A stretch of 64,000 nt of DNA. Origin: an uncultured beta proteobacterium (GTDB lineage: Bacteria; Pseudomonadota; Gammaproteobacteria; Burkholderiales; Burkholderiaceae_C). The stretch spans positions 62,001 to 126,000 of the forward strand of contig CAIRAW010000016.1 in the NCBI GenBank assembly GCA_903876735.1. Direction: 5' to 3'. Below, piece after piece: positions 24,476 through 33,118 of this stretch. The translations under genes were made by a program, and so were the position numbers. The notes below the pieces were generated by a model. The model did not search any database. It saw only the letters and a program-made list of their open reading frames with translations, and had not been told where the DNA came from. Positions within the stretch are counted from its first letter, which is position 1, and each line of letters opens with the position of its first letter.

Positions 24476-26080
24476 ATGGCATTCAACAACATTTACAGCG
24501 CAGGCATCGCGGCAGGCTGGAAGCTCATTGACGCGTCGACCCTGAAACAGGCTTTGACGCTTGAGGCGGACGTCGCCATCATCGGTACCGGTGCCGGGGG
24601 CGGTGTGGCGGCCGAGATCCTGAGCCTGGCCGGTTTGAAGGTGATCATGATCGAGGAAGGTCCGCTCAAGACCTCTGACAGTTTCAAGGACATGGATGAA
24701 GCGCGTTCGTACCGCGATCTGTACCAGGAAGGTGCCGGTCGCGCGACATCGGACGGCGCCATTTCGATCCTGCAAGGTCGCTGTGTGGGCGGCAGCACCA
24801 CCGTGAACTGGACCTCGAGTTTTCGCACGCCGGGCCAGACCCTGGCCCACTGGGCCGCGCAGCATGAAGTGGTGGGACACAGCGAAAAGGAGATGGCGCC
24901 CTGGTTTGCCAAAATGGAGGAGCGCCTCGCCATCGCCCCTTGCGACCTGACGCCGAACGAGAACAACAGCATCCTGCAGCGTGGCTGCAAGGCGCTGGGA
25001 TGGGAGTCGCACATCATCCCGCGCAACGTCAAGGGCTGTCTTGATTCCGGCTACTGTGGCTATGGCTGCCCCGCCAATGCCAAGCAGTCGATGCTGGTGA
25101 CGACGATTCCGACGGCGCTGGCAAACGGTGCGACGCTGCTGCACCGCTTGCGCGTGCGTCAGATTCAACATGGCGCGAACCAGGTTCAGGCACTGGCCTG
25201 TGACGCACTCGGTGCCGACGGCCTCACGCCAACGGGTACCACGGTCAGCATCAAGGCGCGTCACTACATCGTGGCCGGCGGTGCCATCAATTCGCCGGCG
25301 CTGCTGCTGCGCTCGCAGGCGCCGGACCCGCACGGACTGCTCGGCAAACGCACCTTTATCCACCCGGTCAATCTGTCGGTGGCGACCATGCCCAAAGCCG
25401 TCAATGCCTTTTACGGCACACCGCAGTCGATTGCCTCGGACCAGTTCCAGTGGAAGGATGGCGCGACCGGAGCGATGGGCTACAAGCTCGAAGTACCGCC
25501 GCTGGCGGTTGGCATTACCGCCGGCATCTCGAATCTTTTCGGCCTGGAGCTGAAGAAGAGCATGGAACAATTCCCGAACTACAACGCCGTGCTCGCCTTG
25601 TTGCGCGATGGCTTTGTGCCCGAGAGTGAAGGCGGTCAGGTGCGTGTCGGCAGTGATGGCAGCGCGGTGCTGGACTACAACTTCAGCCCCTATATGTGGG
25701 ATGGCATTCGCCGCTCCTTTCTCAGCATGGCCGAGCTTCAGTTCGCCGCCGGCGCCACGCATGTGCGTCCAGCACACCTCGACAGCGCCAACTACAAGAG
25801 CTGGAAGGAAGCGAAGGATGGGATTCAAACCCTGCCACTCCAAAAATTCCGCACCACCTTGTTCACCGCGCACCTGATGGGCGGCTGCGGCATGAGCGAG
25901 AACCCGCGCGCCGGTGTCGTGAACAGCCGTGGCCGTCACCATCAGCTCGCCAACCTCTCGGTCATGGACGGCTCAACGTTTCCAACCAGCCTGGGCGTCA
26001 ACCCGCAACTCAGCGTCTATGGCCTCGTGGCACAGAACGTCTCGGCACTCGCGGTCGAGTTAGGCGCCAAGCTGTCCTAG
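24476..26080 (+). CDS. GMC-family alcohol oxidase/dehydrogenase, FAD-dependent
   Basis: A 534-aa flavoenzyme. DVAIIGTGAGGGVAAEILSL binds FAD, GRCVGGSTTVNWTSSFRTPG is the GMC family loop, and CLDSGYCGYGCPANAKQSML is the Cys-rich segment typical of long-chain alcohol oxidases and periplasmic gluconate-type enzymes. FTAHLMGGCGMSENPRAG and SVMDGSTFPTSLGVNPQLSV form the C-terminal active-site region with the catalytic His/Asn pair. It has no leader of its own, consistent with piggy-back Tat export with the preceding protein. Substrate unknown; a long-chain or hydrophobic alcohol fits the Cys-rich subfamily. Confidence 0.9.
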   Translation: MAFNNIYSAGIAAGWKLIDASTLKQALTLEADVAIIGTGAGGGVAAEILSLAGLKVIMIEEGPLKTSDSFKDMDEARSYRDLYQEGAGRATSDGAISILQGRCVGGSTTVNWTSSFRTPGQTLAHWAAQHEVVGHSEKEMAPWFAKMEERLAIAPCDLTPNENNSILQRGCKALGWESHIIPRNVKGCLDSGYCGYGCPANAKQSMLVTTIPTALANGATLLHRLRVRQIQHGANQVQALACDALGADGLTPTGTTVSIKARHYIVAGGAINSPALLLRSQAPDPHGLLGKRTFIHPVNLSVATMPKAVNAFYGTPQSIASDQFQWKDGATGAMGYKLEVPPLAVGITAGISNLFGLELKKSMEQFPNYNAVLALLRDGFVPESEGGQVRVGSDGSAVLDYNFSPYMWDGIRRSFLSMAELQFAAGATHVRPAHLDSANYKSWKEAKDGIQTLPLQKFRTTLFTAHLMGGCGMSENPRAGVVNSRGRHHQLANLSVMDGSTFPTSLGVNPQLSVYGLVAQNVSALAVELGAKLS

Positions 26081-26226
26081 GGTAAGCCACTAGGCCTATC
26101 CCCGCGCTTTGTCGGATTCACGACATTGTTGTGTTTGGGTTTTCAATATTCTTGAATTTCGCGGAGCTGCCCCCTGGCGGCTCAAGCCGATTCATCCCAA
26201 CACAAGCAAAAGCAGGAGACCCGACA

Positions 26227-28245
26227 ATGAACAAAACACACAACAGTTTCAAGAGAAACGCTTTGGCTGCTGCCGTTGCGCTGACCTGCGTGCAGCAAGC
26301 CAGCGCCATGGATTTCGAGGCCGACGGCGGCTGGAAGGGGAACTGGAACACAAGCATTTCTGCCGCCACTGCGTGGCGCGCCAAAGCGCCAGACAGCAGT
26401 CTCATCGGACCCAATGACGCCGCTGTCGTGCTCGGCTATGCGGCCACAGCCGGAACCAATGCGGCCGGCACAGTAGCAGCCCGCAACGCCGGTTTTGTCG
26501 GTGCATCCAACTCCGACGCCGGCAATCTGAACTACGCCCAGGGCGACCGTTATTCGACCCTGTTCAAGCTCATCACCGATCTCTCGATGTCCCAGGGCAG
26601 CATGGGTTTCAAGTTGGGCGCCAAGATCTGGAGCGACCAGACCTTGAAGCGTGCCAGCGTTCCCTTTGGCAACCAGGCAAACGGCTTTAACGGCGCCACT
26701 TCATCTCCTTCACCCATGCCCGCCAATGCCGCAGCGACACTGACGACGCTGGGCGCACCAGCGCCGCTGTCGGACCAGGGCTTTGCTGCGCTGAACAAGT
26801 TCAGCGGCGTGGAACTGCGCGAGGCTTATGCCTTCAATACCTTTGACGTCGGCAGTCCTTTGTATGTCAAGGCCGGCAACCAGATCATGAAGTGGGGCAA
26901 TTCGCTGTTCATGCAGGGCCTGAACCAGGTCGCACCGCTGGATGTAACGGCCCTGCGCAAGCCCGGCACCGAGATCGAAGAGGGCTACCTTCCGATCTGG
27001 GCTGTGTCCGCCAAGCTTGGCAGCGACGAGGGCATGTCGCTCGAAGGCTTTTACCAGTTCAAGGCGAGGTCAAGCAACCTCGAGTCCTGCGGCACCTACT
27101 TTGGTGTGGCTGACTTTGGCTATGCTTCCAACGGCGATTTTTGCCCGATCACGCAGGTGGCCGGCTCACCCACAGGCGGTTGGGCCGGTGGTGCTACCGA
27201 TGGCCGACCGGATGTGATGTTCATTCAGGGCAAGGCCGCCAAGGACGAGCAGGGCGGCCTGTTCTTCAAGCTGCCGGTCAAGGACGTGGGGGTGTTCGGC
27301 GTGTATGCGATGAACCTGAGCTCGCGCACGCCTTACATCGGCGGCCAGGTGCAGGCACCCGCCACACCCGGCGCGGCAGCCGGTGCCACCCAGGGCGCAC
27401 GGATGCAGGCCCAGTGGGATTACGTCAGCGACATCCACGTGTTTGGCCTGACCGCCTTGACCAAGCTCGACAGTTGGCGCCTGGGTGCTGAGTGGAGCCA
27501 GACGCCGAACCAGCCGGTGCAGATCAACGGCGTGTCCCTGATCCAGGGTGGCCTGACCTTTGCCACGCTGGGGCCGGTTGCCGGCGCCGCAGCCCTCAAC
27601 AATCTGGGGCCGATCGGGCAGCGCCTGATCAGCGCGGGGTCCACGCCGGGTGTCTGGAATTACGTTCAGGGGTATGACAGCTTTTCAAAGATGCAGTTGC
27701 TGCTCAACGCCGCGACGCCGCTATCGAAGTCGATCACCGACGCCGTCGGCGCGGGTGGCGGCATGTTCGCGGCCGAAGCCGCTTACCAGCGTTCCGGCGT
27801 GCCCGAGGCCAGCGTTTCGGCCACCGGCGTGCCCAGCACGATGCTTTACGGTCGCGCCTTCATCTTCGGGTTGCCGGTTGCCCCCGCCAATTGCGTTGCG
27901 ACCGGCGCTGCCGGCACCAATTCACAGCCGCAAGGTTGTCAGGCCGATGGCTTCTTCACACCCACAGCCTGGGGCATCCGGCTTCGGGCATCACTCGACT
28001 ACCTGAACGTCTTCGGGTCCGGCTGGAAAGTAACGCCAAGCCTCTACTACGCCAATGACCTGCACGGCTATTCGGTCGATGGGCAATTGAACCAGGGACG
28101 CCAGACCCTCAACGCTTCGGTCGCGCTGAACCTGAACCAGCGCCATGAGGTGGTCCTGGCCTACACCGCGTACAGCGGCAGCGCATCCTATGATGTCTTT
28201 CGCGACCGCGACAACTACGCCGCCACCTACCGCTACAAGTTCTGA
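26227..28245 (+). CDS. DUF1302 family outer-membrane protein
   Basis: A 672-aa predicted beta-barrel. MNKTHNSFKRNALAAAVALT plus CVQQASA is a signal peptide, and the mature protein starts MDFEADGGWKGNWNTSISAA, the DUF1302 hallmark. Alternating hydrophobic strands run to the end, which finishes YAATYRYKF, a BAM-recognised terminal Phe. AGGAG precedes ATG 26227. DUF1302 proteins often accompany genes for hydrophobic-substrate catabolism, and I infer an outer-membrane channel for the substrate of the GMC oxidase or of the sulfatase/ADPS block. It ends 15 bp from the convergent RIO kinase gene. Confidence 0.88.
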   Translation: MNKTHNSFKRNALAAAVALTCVQQASAMDFEADGGWKGNWNTSISAATAWRAKAPDSSLIGPNDAAVVLGYAATAGTNAAGTVAARNAGFVGASNSDAGNLNYAQGDRYSTLFKLITDLSMSQGSMGFKLGAKIWSDQTLKRASVPFGNQANGFNGATSSPSPMPANAAATLTTLGAPAPLSDQGFAALNKFSGVELREAYAFNTFDVGSPLYVKAGNQIMKWGNSLFMQGLNQVAPLDVTALRKPGTEIEEGYLPIWAVSAKLGSDEGMSLEGFYQFKARSSNLESCGTYFGVADFGYASNGDFCPITQVAGSPTGGWAGGATDGRPDVMFIQGKAAKDEQGGLFFKLPVKDVGVFGVYAMNLSSRTPYIGGQVQAPATPGAAAGATQGARMQAQWDYVSDIHVFGLTALTKLDSWRLGAEWSQTPNQPVQINGVSLIQGGLTFATLGPVAGAAALNNLGPIGQRLISAGSTPGVWNYVQGYDSFSKMQLLLNAATPLSKSITDAVGAGGGMFAAEAAYQRSGVPEASVSATGVPSTMLYGRAFIFGLPVAPANCVATGAAGTNSQPQGCQADGFFTPTAWGIRLRASLDYLNVFGSGWKVTPSLYYANDLHGYSVDGQLNQGRQTLNASVALNLNQRHEVVLAYTAYSGSASYDVFRDRDNYAATYRYKF

Positions 28246-28260
28246 TGGTGAAGGAATTCG

Positions 28261-29112
28261 CTAGGGCGAGAGAGTGGCCATGCGCAGGCGGCGCGCTGCT
28301 TCTTCGGCACGGGCGTCGTCAATCTCGCGCATGAGGCTGCCCACATCCACCTGCGTGGACTTGCGTTCAAAGTGTCCGCTCAGGACCAGATCGGTGGCCA
28401 GCACGCCGGCCTGGTACAGGCTCCAGATTTCGGCGCCATAGTCGGTGGCCAGCAGTTCCGGCGCGAACTTTCCAAAGAAGTCGCGCAGGTTGGCCACATC
28501 ACGCAGGAGCATGCGCTGGGCGTGGTTGTTGCCGGCCGCGTCCACCGCCTGCGGCAGGTCGATGATCACCGGTCCGTCGGCCGCCAGCAGGATGTTGAAC
28601 TCCGACAGGTCGCCGTGGATCACCCCGGCGCACAGCATGCGCACCACCTCCGAAATCAGCGTGGCGTGGCAGGCGCGCGCCTGTTGGGGCGTGAAGCCGA
28701 CATCGTTCAGGCGCGGCGCTGCGTCGCCGTGTTCATCCACCACCAGTTCCATCAGCAGCACGCCCTCATGGAAGTTGAACGGCTGCGGCACGCGCACGCC
28801 GGCGGCGGCGAGACGGTAGAGGGCGTCGACCTCGGCGCTTTGCCAGGCCGCTTCCTGCGCCTGGCGGCCAAACTTTGTGCCCTTGGCCATGGCGCGAGCC
28901 TGGCGCGAATTCTTGACCTTGCGATTTTCCGTGTAGTCCACCGCCTGGCGAAAGCTGCGCTGCGTCGCCTCCTTGTAGATCTTGGCGCAGCGCGTCTCGT
29001 CGCCACAGCGCACCACAAAGACCATGGCCTCCTTGCCGCTCATCAACTGCCGGACAACGCTGTCGATCAGGCCTTCTTCAACCAGGGTCTGCAGTCGGTG
29101 GGGTGCTTTCAT
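28261..29112 (-). CDS. RIO-type atypical serine/threonine kinase
   Basis: A 283-aa RIO1-family kinase. SGKEAMVFVVRCG covers the ATP loop, CAKIYKEATQ the ATP-binding Lys, VIHGDLSEFNILL the catalytic loop (Asp, Asn) and VIIDLPQAVD the metal-binding Asp. A conserved N-terminal RLQTLVEEGLIDSVVRQLMS precedes them. The bacterial members are widespread in Gammaproteobacteria and Betaproteobacteria; their substrates are poorly known. The ATG is directly adjacent to the yghU stop (TGA then ATG), so the two genes are co-transcribed. Confidence 0.92.
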   Translation of the reverse strand: MKAPHRLQTLVEEGLIDSVVRQLMSGKEAMVFVVRCGDETRCAKIYKEATQRSFRQAVDYTENRKVKNSRQARAMAKGTKFGRQAQEAAWQSAEVDALYRLAAAGVRVPQPFNFHEGVLLMELVVDEHGDAAPRLNDVGFTPQQARACHATLISEVVRMLCAGVIHGDLSEFNILLAADGPVIIDLPQAVDAAGNNHAQRMLLRDVANLRDFFGKFAPELLATDYGAEIWSLYQAGVLATDLVLSGHFERKSTQVDVGSLMREIDDARAEEAARRLRMATLSP

Positions 29113-29994
29113 TCAGGCCTGGGGTGTTGCGGGCAACTTGTCCTGTGTCTTGGTGTCGAAGTCGCTGGCTTCATGGCGCTCGCGCAACTGGCTGCTCGGT
29201 TCGCCGACGACGCGGTTGACCATGCGACCGCGCCGGGCGCCCGGACGCTGGGCAATCTCGTTGGTCCAGCGCAGCACGTGGCTGTAGGCCTGCACTTGCA
29301 GGAATTCGCCGGCGTCGTACAACTGGCCCTTGACCAGCGTGCCGTACCAGGGCCAGACCGCGATGTCGGCAATGGTGTAGTCGTCCCCGGCCAGGTAGCG
29401 GCTCTGCGACAGGCGTTGGTCCAGCACATCAAGCTGGCGCTTGACCTCCATCGCATAGCGGTCGATCGCGTATTCGATTTTGAACGGTGCGTAAGCGTAA
29501 AAATGGCCGAAGCCGCCGCCGAGAAAGGGCGCGCTGCCCATCTGCCAGAACAGCCAGGACATGCATTCGGCGCGCTTGGCGCCTTCGGTGGGCAGGAAGG
29601 CGCCGAACTTCTCGGCCAGGTAGATCAGGATCGCGCCGGACTCAAAGACCCGGATCGGCGTCGGGCCGCTGTGGTCCACCAGGGCGGGAATCTTCGAGTT
29701 GGGGTTGGCTGCAACGAAGCCGCTGCCGAACTGCTCGCCTTCATGGATGCGGATCAGCCAGGCGTCGTACTCGGCGCCGGTGTGGCCGGCGGCCAGCAGT
29801 TCTTCCAGCATCACCGTGACCTTGACGCCGTTGGGTGTTCCCATCGAATAGAGCTGCAGCGGGTGGCGACCCACCGGCAGTTCCTTTTCATGGGTCGCAC
29901 CGGCAGTCGGACGGTTGATGTTGGCGAAGCGGCCGCCACTTTCCTTGTTGGCGGACCAGATTTTGGGCGGTGTGTAAGGTGATGCGTTGTTCAT
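29113..29994 (-). CDS. yghU: Glutathione S-transferase, YghU type
   Basis: A 293-aa nu-class glutathione transferase/disulfide-bond oxidoreductase. The long N-terminal extension YTPPKIWSANKESGGRFANI with RPTAGATHEKELPVG is diagnostic of YghU. LYSMGTPNGVKVTVMLEELL starts the thioredoxin-like domain, and VFESGAILIYLAEKFGAFLP is the GSH gamma-Glu site (ESGA). The helical domain contains GDDYTIADIAVWPW. It acts in the cytoplasm in GSH-dependent peroxide or disulfide reduction. It is first of a two-gene operon with the RIO kinase. Confidence 0.94.
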   Translation of the reverse strand: MNNASPYTPPKIWSANKESGGRFANINRPTAGATHEKELPVGRHPLQLYSMGTPNGVKVTVMLEELLAAGHTGAEYDAWLIRIHEGEQFGSGFVAANPNSKIPALVDHSGPTPIRVFESGAILIYLAEKFGAFLPTEGAKRAECMSWLFWQMGSAPFLGGGFGHFYAYAPFKIEYAIDRYAMEVKRQLDVLDQRLSQSRYLAGDDYTIADIAVWPWYGTLVKGQLYDAGEFLQVQAYSHVLRWTNEIAQRPGARRGRMVNRVVGEPSSQLRERHEASDFDTKTQDKLPATPQA

Positions 29995-30018
29995 GGCGGT
30001 TGCGGTTTCAAGGTGGAT

Positions 30019-30040
30019 GCATGCCCATGGTACGGCATGC
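30019..30040. promoter_or_regulatory. 22-bp palindrome between yghU and ssb-like gene
   Basis: GCATGCC (30019-30025) and GGCATGC (30034-30040) form a perfect 7-bp inverted repeat with an 8-bp centre in the 108-bp divergent gap. Placement suggests an operator for one or both genes. Nothing else in the gap is recognised. Confidence 0.35.
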
Positions 30041-30102
30041 GATCAATGTCCGCGTCTTAGCGTCGACAATGGCAAGCTGAAACCACCCCGCAGAAAGATT
30101 CC

Positions 30103-30453
30103 ATGATTGAAGCGCTTATCGCCGGAACGCTGGTCGGCCTTGCCGAGACGCGCCAAGGCAAGAATGAAACAGCTTACGCCCTGGCGAAAATCAAGGCGCA
30201 CGCCGCTGACGGCGACAGCTTCATCGTCAACGTCATTGCCTTTTCGAGCGAGGCCAGCGCCGCGCTCATGGCGCTCGATGACGGCAATGCCGTTTGCGTG
30301 AGCGGATCGCTCACGCCCAAGGTCTGGACCGACAAGCAGGGCAATACGCGGCCGGCGCTGGACCTGATTGCATCGAACGTGCTGACGGTGTACCACGCCA
30401 ATCAAAAACGCATTGAAGTGAGCGCAAGCAGTGATTGCGGAAATTCAGCATGA
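30103..30453 (+). CDS. SSB-like OB-fold protein
   Basis: A 116-aa protein with a single OB domain resembling single-stranded DNA-binding proteins: LIAGTLVGLAETRQGKN, FIVNVIAFSSEASAALMALD, DGNAVCVSGSLTPKVWTDKQ and RPALDLIASNVLTVY follow the order of SSB strands. It lacks the acidic C-terminal tip (DDDIPF-like) used by housekeeping SSB to recruit partners and is shorter, so it is an accessory form. Phage or plasmid SSBs look like this, but no mobile genes surround it. It is coupled by ATGA overlap to the next gene of unknown function, suggesting a shared role. Confidence 0.75.
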   Translation: MIEALIAGTLVGLAETRQGKNETAYALAKIKAHAADGDSFIVNVIAFSSEASAALMALDDGNAVCVSGSLTPKVWTDKQGNTRPALDLIASNVLTVYHANQKRIEVSASSDCGNSA

Positions 30454-30926
30454 CCGCAGAGAGCCCTGAACCTGTCCAGCAAGCCCGCATCTGGAGCGAT
30501 GCGCAGTGGAGCGCACGCGTCATCAAGAACGAGGACGATGACGGCTGGGCCGTTGCCATGTACCTGGCAGGCCAGTCCGAGCCGGCGTTGGTGGGCCCGT
30601 GGACCATGGGGCGCGACAAGAAGAACCCCAAGCCACTCGACGGCGCGGCCTTCAACACGCTGGTCAAGACGGCCAAAGAGTTCATCCGCCGCTCCGAGCA
30701 GCAGCTTTTTGCGGAGCTCAACAAGAACCTCAGCCTGACGCTGGGGGGCAAGCGGATTCGGGTCGAACTGGCTATCGTGCCCGATGATGAGGGCGCTACC
30801 GCCAGCTTGCGTGCACTGGACGAATTCGCTGAGGAACTGGCGCGCGTCAGTGTGTCACCCGCTTTCAAGCTCGATGTGGCCAGCGCGCAAGCCTGGATCG
30901 AGTCGGGCTACGCGCGGCCACGTTGA
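30450..30926 (+). CDS. Unrecognised 158-aa protein coupled to SSB-like gene
   Basis: I do not recognise this family. The ATG at 30450 overlaps the ssb-like stop by ATGA. The protein is soluble, without leader or membrane segment. The first half is beta-rich with a charged stretch (RVIKNEDDDGWAVAMYLAGQ), and the centre reads LVGPWTMGRDKKNPKPLD. The second half begins with a helix (AFNTLVKTAKEFIRRSEQQL) followed by KRIRVELAIVPDDE and another acidic helix. The conserved-looking mix of basic and acidic segments would suit nucleic-acid or partner binding, but that is only a guess from the coupling with an OB-fold protein. Confidence 0.8.
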   Translation: MTAESPEPVQQARIWSDAQWSARVIKNEDDDGWAVAMYLAGQSEPALVGPWTMGRDKKNPKPLDGAAFNTLVKTAKEFIRRSEQQLFAELNKNLSLTLGGKRIRVELAIVPDDEGATASLRALDEFAEELARVSVSPAFKLDVASAQAWIESGYARPR

Positions 30927-30929
30927 GGC

Positions 30930-30948
30930 CTGGGGACGCCAGTTTTTT
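30930..30948 (+). terminator. Weak hairpin with T-run after the ssb-like operon
   Basis: CTGG (30930-30933), a 5-nt loop, CCAG (30939-30942) and six T (30943-30948) follow the stop at 30926. The stem is only 4 bp, so termination is possible but not assured. Confidence 0.35.
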
Positions 30949-30982
30949 CGGTACAGTTACGACACTATTGCGGAGACATTCA

Positions 30983-31957
30983 ATGAAACACCCGATTTCC
31001 CGACGCCAATCGCTGGCTTTGCTGGTCAGCGCAGCGGTTCTGAGCCCGGTCTGGGCGCAAAGCGACAAGCCGGTTCACATCATCCTGCCCGTCAGCGCCG
31101 GCTCCGGCGTTGACGCCATTACCCGCGCTGCCGTGCCGCAACTGATCAAGGCGCTGGGCGGTCAATCGGTGGTGATCGAGAACATGCCCGGTGCGGGCGG
31201 CATCACCGGCGCGACCGCCCTGGCCCGGGCCCAGCCCGATGGCTTGACGATCGGCATGGTGTCCAACAACCACGTCATCAATCCGGCTGTCTACAAAAAA
31301 ATTCCCTATGACACGCTGGGGGACTTCACGCCGATTTCGGTCATGGGCTTCACGCCCTTTGTGCTGGTGGTCAATCCGGCCAAGGTGAGCGCCAAAAACG
31401 TACGGGAGTTGATTGCCCTGCTCAAGGCCCGGCCCGATAGCTACAACTATGGCTCGCCCGGCAACGGCACCATCACGCACCTGGCCGCGGAAATGTTCCT
31501 CAACGAGGCCCAGGTCACAGCACGCCACATCCCCTACAAGGGAACCGGTGCGCAGGTGACCGACCTGATCGGGGGCCAGATTGATCTGGGCTTTGTGGCT
31601 TTGCCCGCCGTTCAAGCCCACCTCAAGAGCGGCAGCCTGCGGGCGCTGGGCCTGGGCAGCAAGGCCCGCTCGCCGGCCGCGCCGGAGATTGCGACCATTG
31701 CCGAGCAGGGCTTGCCTGATTATGAGGTCGATGGCTGGTTTGCGGTGCTGGCGCCGGCCCGCTTGCCGGCCGAGCAGATCAAACGCTTTCACACAGCGTT
31801 CGTCACGGCCTTCAACAGCGCGGAGGTCAAGGAGGCGATGGCCAAGCAGGGCAACATCATCAGCCCGACCACACCCGAGGCGGCCGCCCTGTATTTCCGC
31901 AAGGAAATGAAGCGTTATGCCGCGCTGGCCGAGAAGGCCGGCATCACCCTGGATTGA
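30983..31957 (+). CDS. Bug/TctC-family periplasmic solute-binding protein
   Basis: A 324-aa tripartite-tricarboxylate-type binding protein. MKHPISRRQSLALLVSAAVL with LSPVWA is a leader with a twin-Arg pair. PVHIILPVSAGSGVDAITRA, IENMPGAGGITGATALARAQ and YNYGSPGNGTITHLAAEMF are the conserved ligand-wrapping loops of the family. DVI-type membrane genes (TctA/TctB) are absent nearby, as is common for orphan Bug proteins, which are greatly expanded in Betaproteobacteria. ATG 30983 is used; the gene ends 9 bp before the convergent nitronate monooxygenase gene. Ligand unknown, probably a carboxylate. Confidence 0.92.
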   Translation: MKHPISRRQSLALLVSAAVLSPVWAQSDKPVHIILPVSAGSGVDAITRAAVPQLIKALGGQSVVIENMPGAGGITGATALARAQPDGLTIGMVSNNHVINPAVYKKIPYDTLGDFTPISVMGFTPFVLVVNPAKVSAKNVRELIALLKARPDSYNYGSPGNGTITHLAAEMFLNEAQVTARHIPYKGTGAQVTDLIGGQIDLGFVALPAVQAHLKSGSLRALGLGSKARSPAAPEIATIAEQGLPDYEVDGWFAVLAPARLPAEQIKRFHTAFVTAFNSAEVKEAMAKQGNIISPTTPEAAALYFRKEMKRYAALAEKAGITLD

Positions 31958-31966
31958 CGGGCCGCT

Positions 31967-32944
31967 TCAGGACTTGGCCATGCCGGCGAGTCGCTGAAGG
32001 ATGATGGTGTCGGCTTCGCGCATGATGCGGTCAATCAGTTCCTTGACGCTTGGCACGTCATGGATCAGACCGGCCACCATGCCGCAGGACCAGACGCCGG
32101 CTTCCATCTCGCCCTTTTGCATGATGCGCGGGTAGACCCCGGCCACCTCGTCGATGATGTCCTCGAACTTGAGGTTGGCGCCTAGAGCCGCCTCTTTGGC
32201 CAGCAGGCGATCGGTGGCGGCGTTGCGCAGCACGCGCTCGGTGTTGCGCAGCGGGCGCATAACCAGGCGCGTATCAAGTTCAGTGGCAGCGACGATGGCG
32301 AGCTTGACGTTCTCGTGCACCGGCGCTTCCTTGGTGGCAATGAAGCGCGTGCCCATGTTCATGCCTTCGGCGCCCAGCGCCAGTGCTGCCACCAGCGAGC
32401 GGCCGTCGGCCATGCCGCCGGAGGCGACAAAGGGAATCTTCAAGGATTCGGCCGCACGCGGCAGCAGGATGAAGTTGGGCACATCGTCTTCACCCGGGTG
32501 GCCGCCGCACTCGAAACCGTCGACGCTGACGGCGTCGCAGCCGATGGACTCGGCCTTGAGCGCGTGGCGCACCGAGGTGCACTTGTGAATCACCTTGATG
32601 CCGGCCTCGTGCAGCATGGGCATCCATTTCTGCGGGTTGTTGCCGGCTGTCTCCACGGCCTTGACGCCGCCGTCGATGATGGCGCGGATGTAGCCGGGGT
32701 AATCGGGTGAACTCACCGTCGGCAAAAAGGTCAGGTTCACACCAAATGGTTTGTCGGTCATGGCGCGGCAGCGCGCAATCTCGTTGGCCAGCAACTCCGG
32801 CGTGCGTTGCGTCAAGCCCGTGATCAGGCCCAGTCCGCCGGCGTTTGACACCGCGGCGGCCAACTCGGCGAAGCCGACAAAATGCATGCCGCCCTGGATG
32901 ATGGGGTGCTCGATGCCGAACATTTCGGTGATCTTGGTTTTCAT
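31967..32944 (-). CDS. Nitronate monooxygenase / 2-nitropropane dioxygenase-like FMN protein
   Basis: A 325-aa FMN-dependent TIM-barrel protein. IEHPIIQGGMHFVGFAELAA starts the family, SNAGGLGLITGL binds FMN, VSVDGFECGGHPGEDDVPNF is the active-site loop and VASGGMADGRSLVAALALGA plus GMNMGTRFIATKEAPVHENV the phosphate region. Members oxidise alkyl nitronates, or act as enoyl reductases in FabK relatives; the GHPGEDD form is common in CoA-rich catabolic loci. ATG 32944 is used; a longer in-frame extension over the neighbouring alcohol dehydrogenase is not coding. It is divergent from that gene with 174 bp between. Confidence 0.9.
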   Translation of the reverse strand: MKTKITEMFGIEHPIIQGGMHFVGFAELAAAVSNAGGLGLITGLTQRTPELLANEIARCRAMTDKPFGVNLTFLPTVSSPDYPGYIRAIIDGGVKAVETAGNNPQKWMPMLHEAGIKVIHKCTSVRHALKAESIGCDAVSVDGFECGGHPGEDDVPNFILLPRAAESLKIPFVASGGMADGRSLVAALALGAEGMNMGTRFIATKEAPVHENVKLAIVAATELDTRLVMRPLRNTERVLRNAATDRLLAKEAALGANLKFEDIIDEVAGVYPRIMQKGEMEAGVWSCGMVAGLIHDVPSVKELIDRIMREADTIILQRLAGMAKS

Positions 32945-33118
32945 AACGAATGCGTCCTTTGGGTGAGATTGAGGAGTGGGTGATGGGGGGTGACTGTGCC
33001 GCCGTGCCGCCAACAACTTTACAGTATCAGGCGCAGCCAGTCGGCGCAAGACCGTGCGCGACAGGCTTGCTAAGCTGGCCACTGCTGCCCCATGTGCCAG
33101 AACCATCAGGATCAGAAA

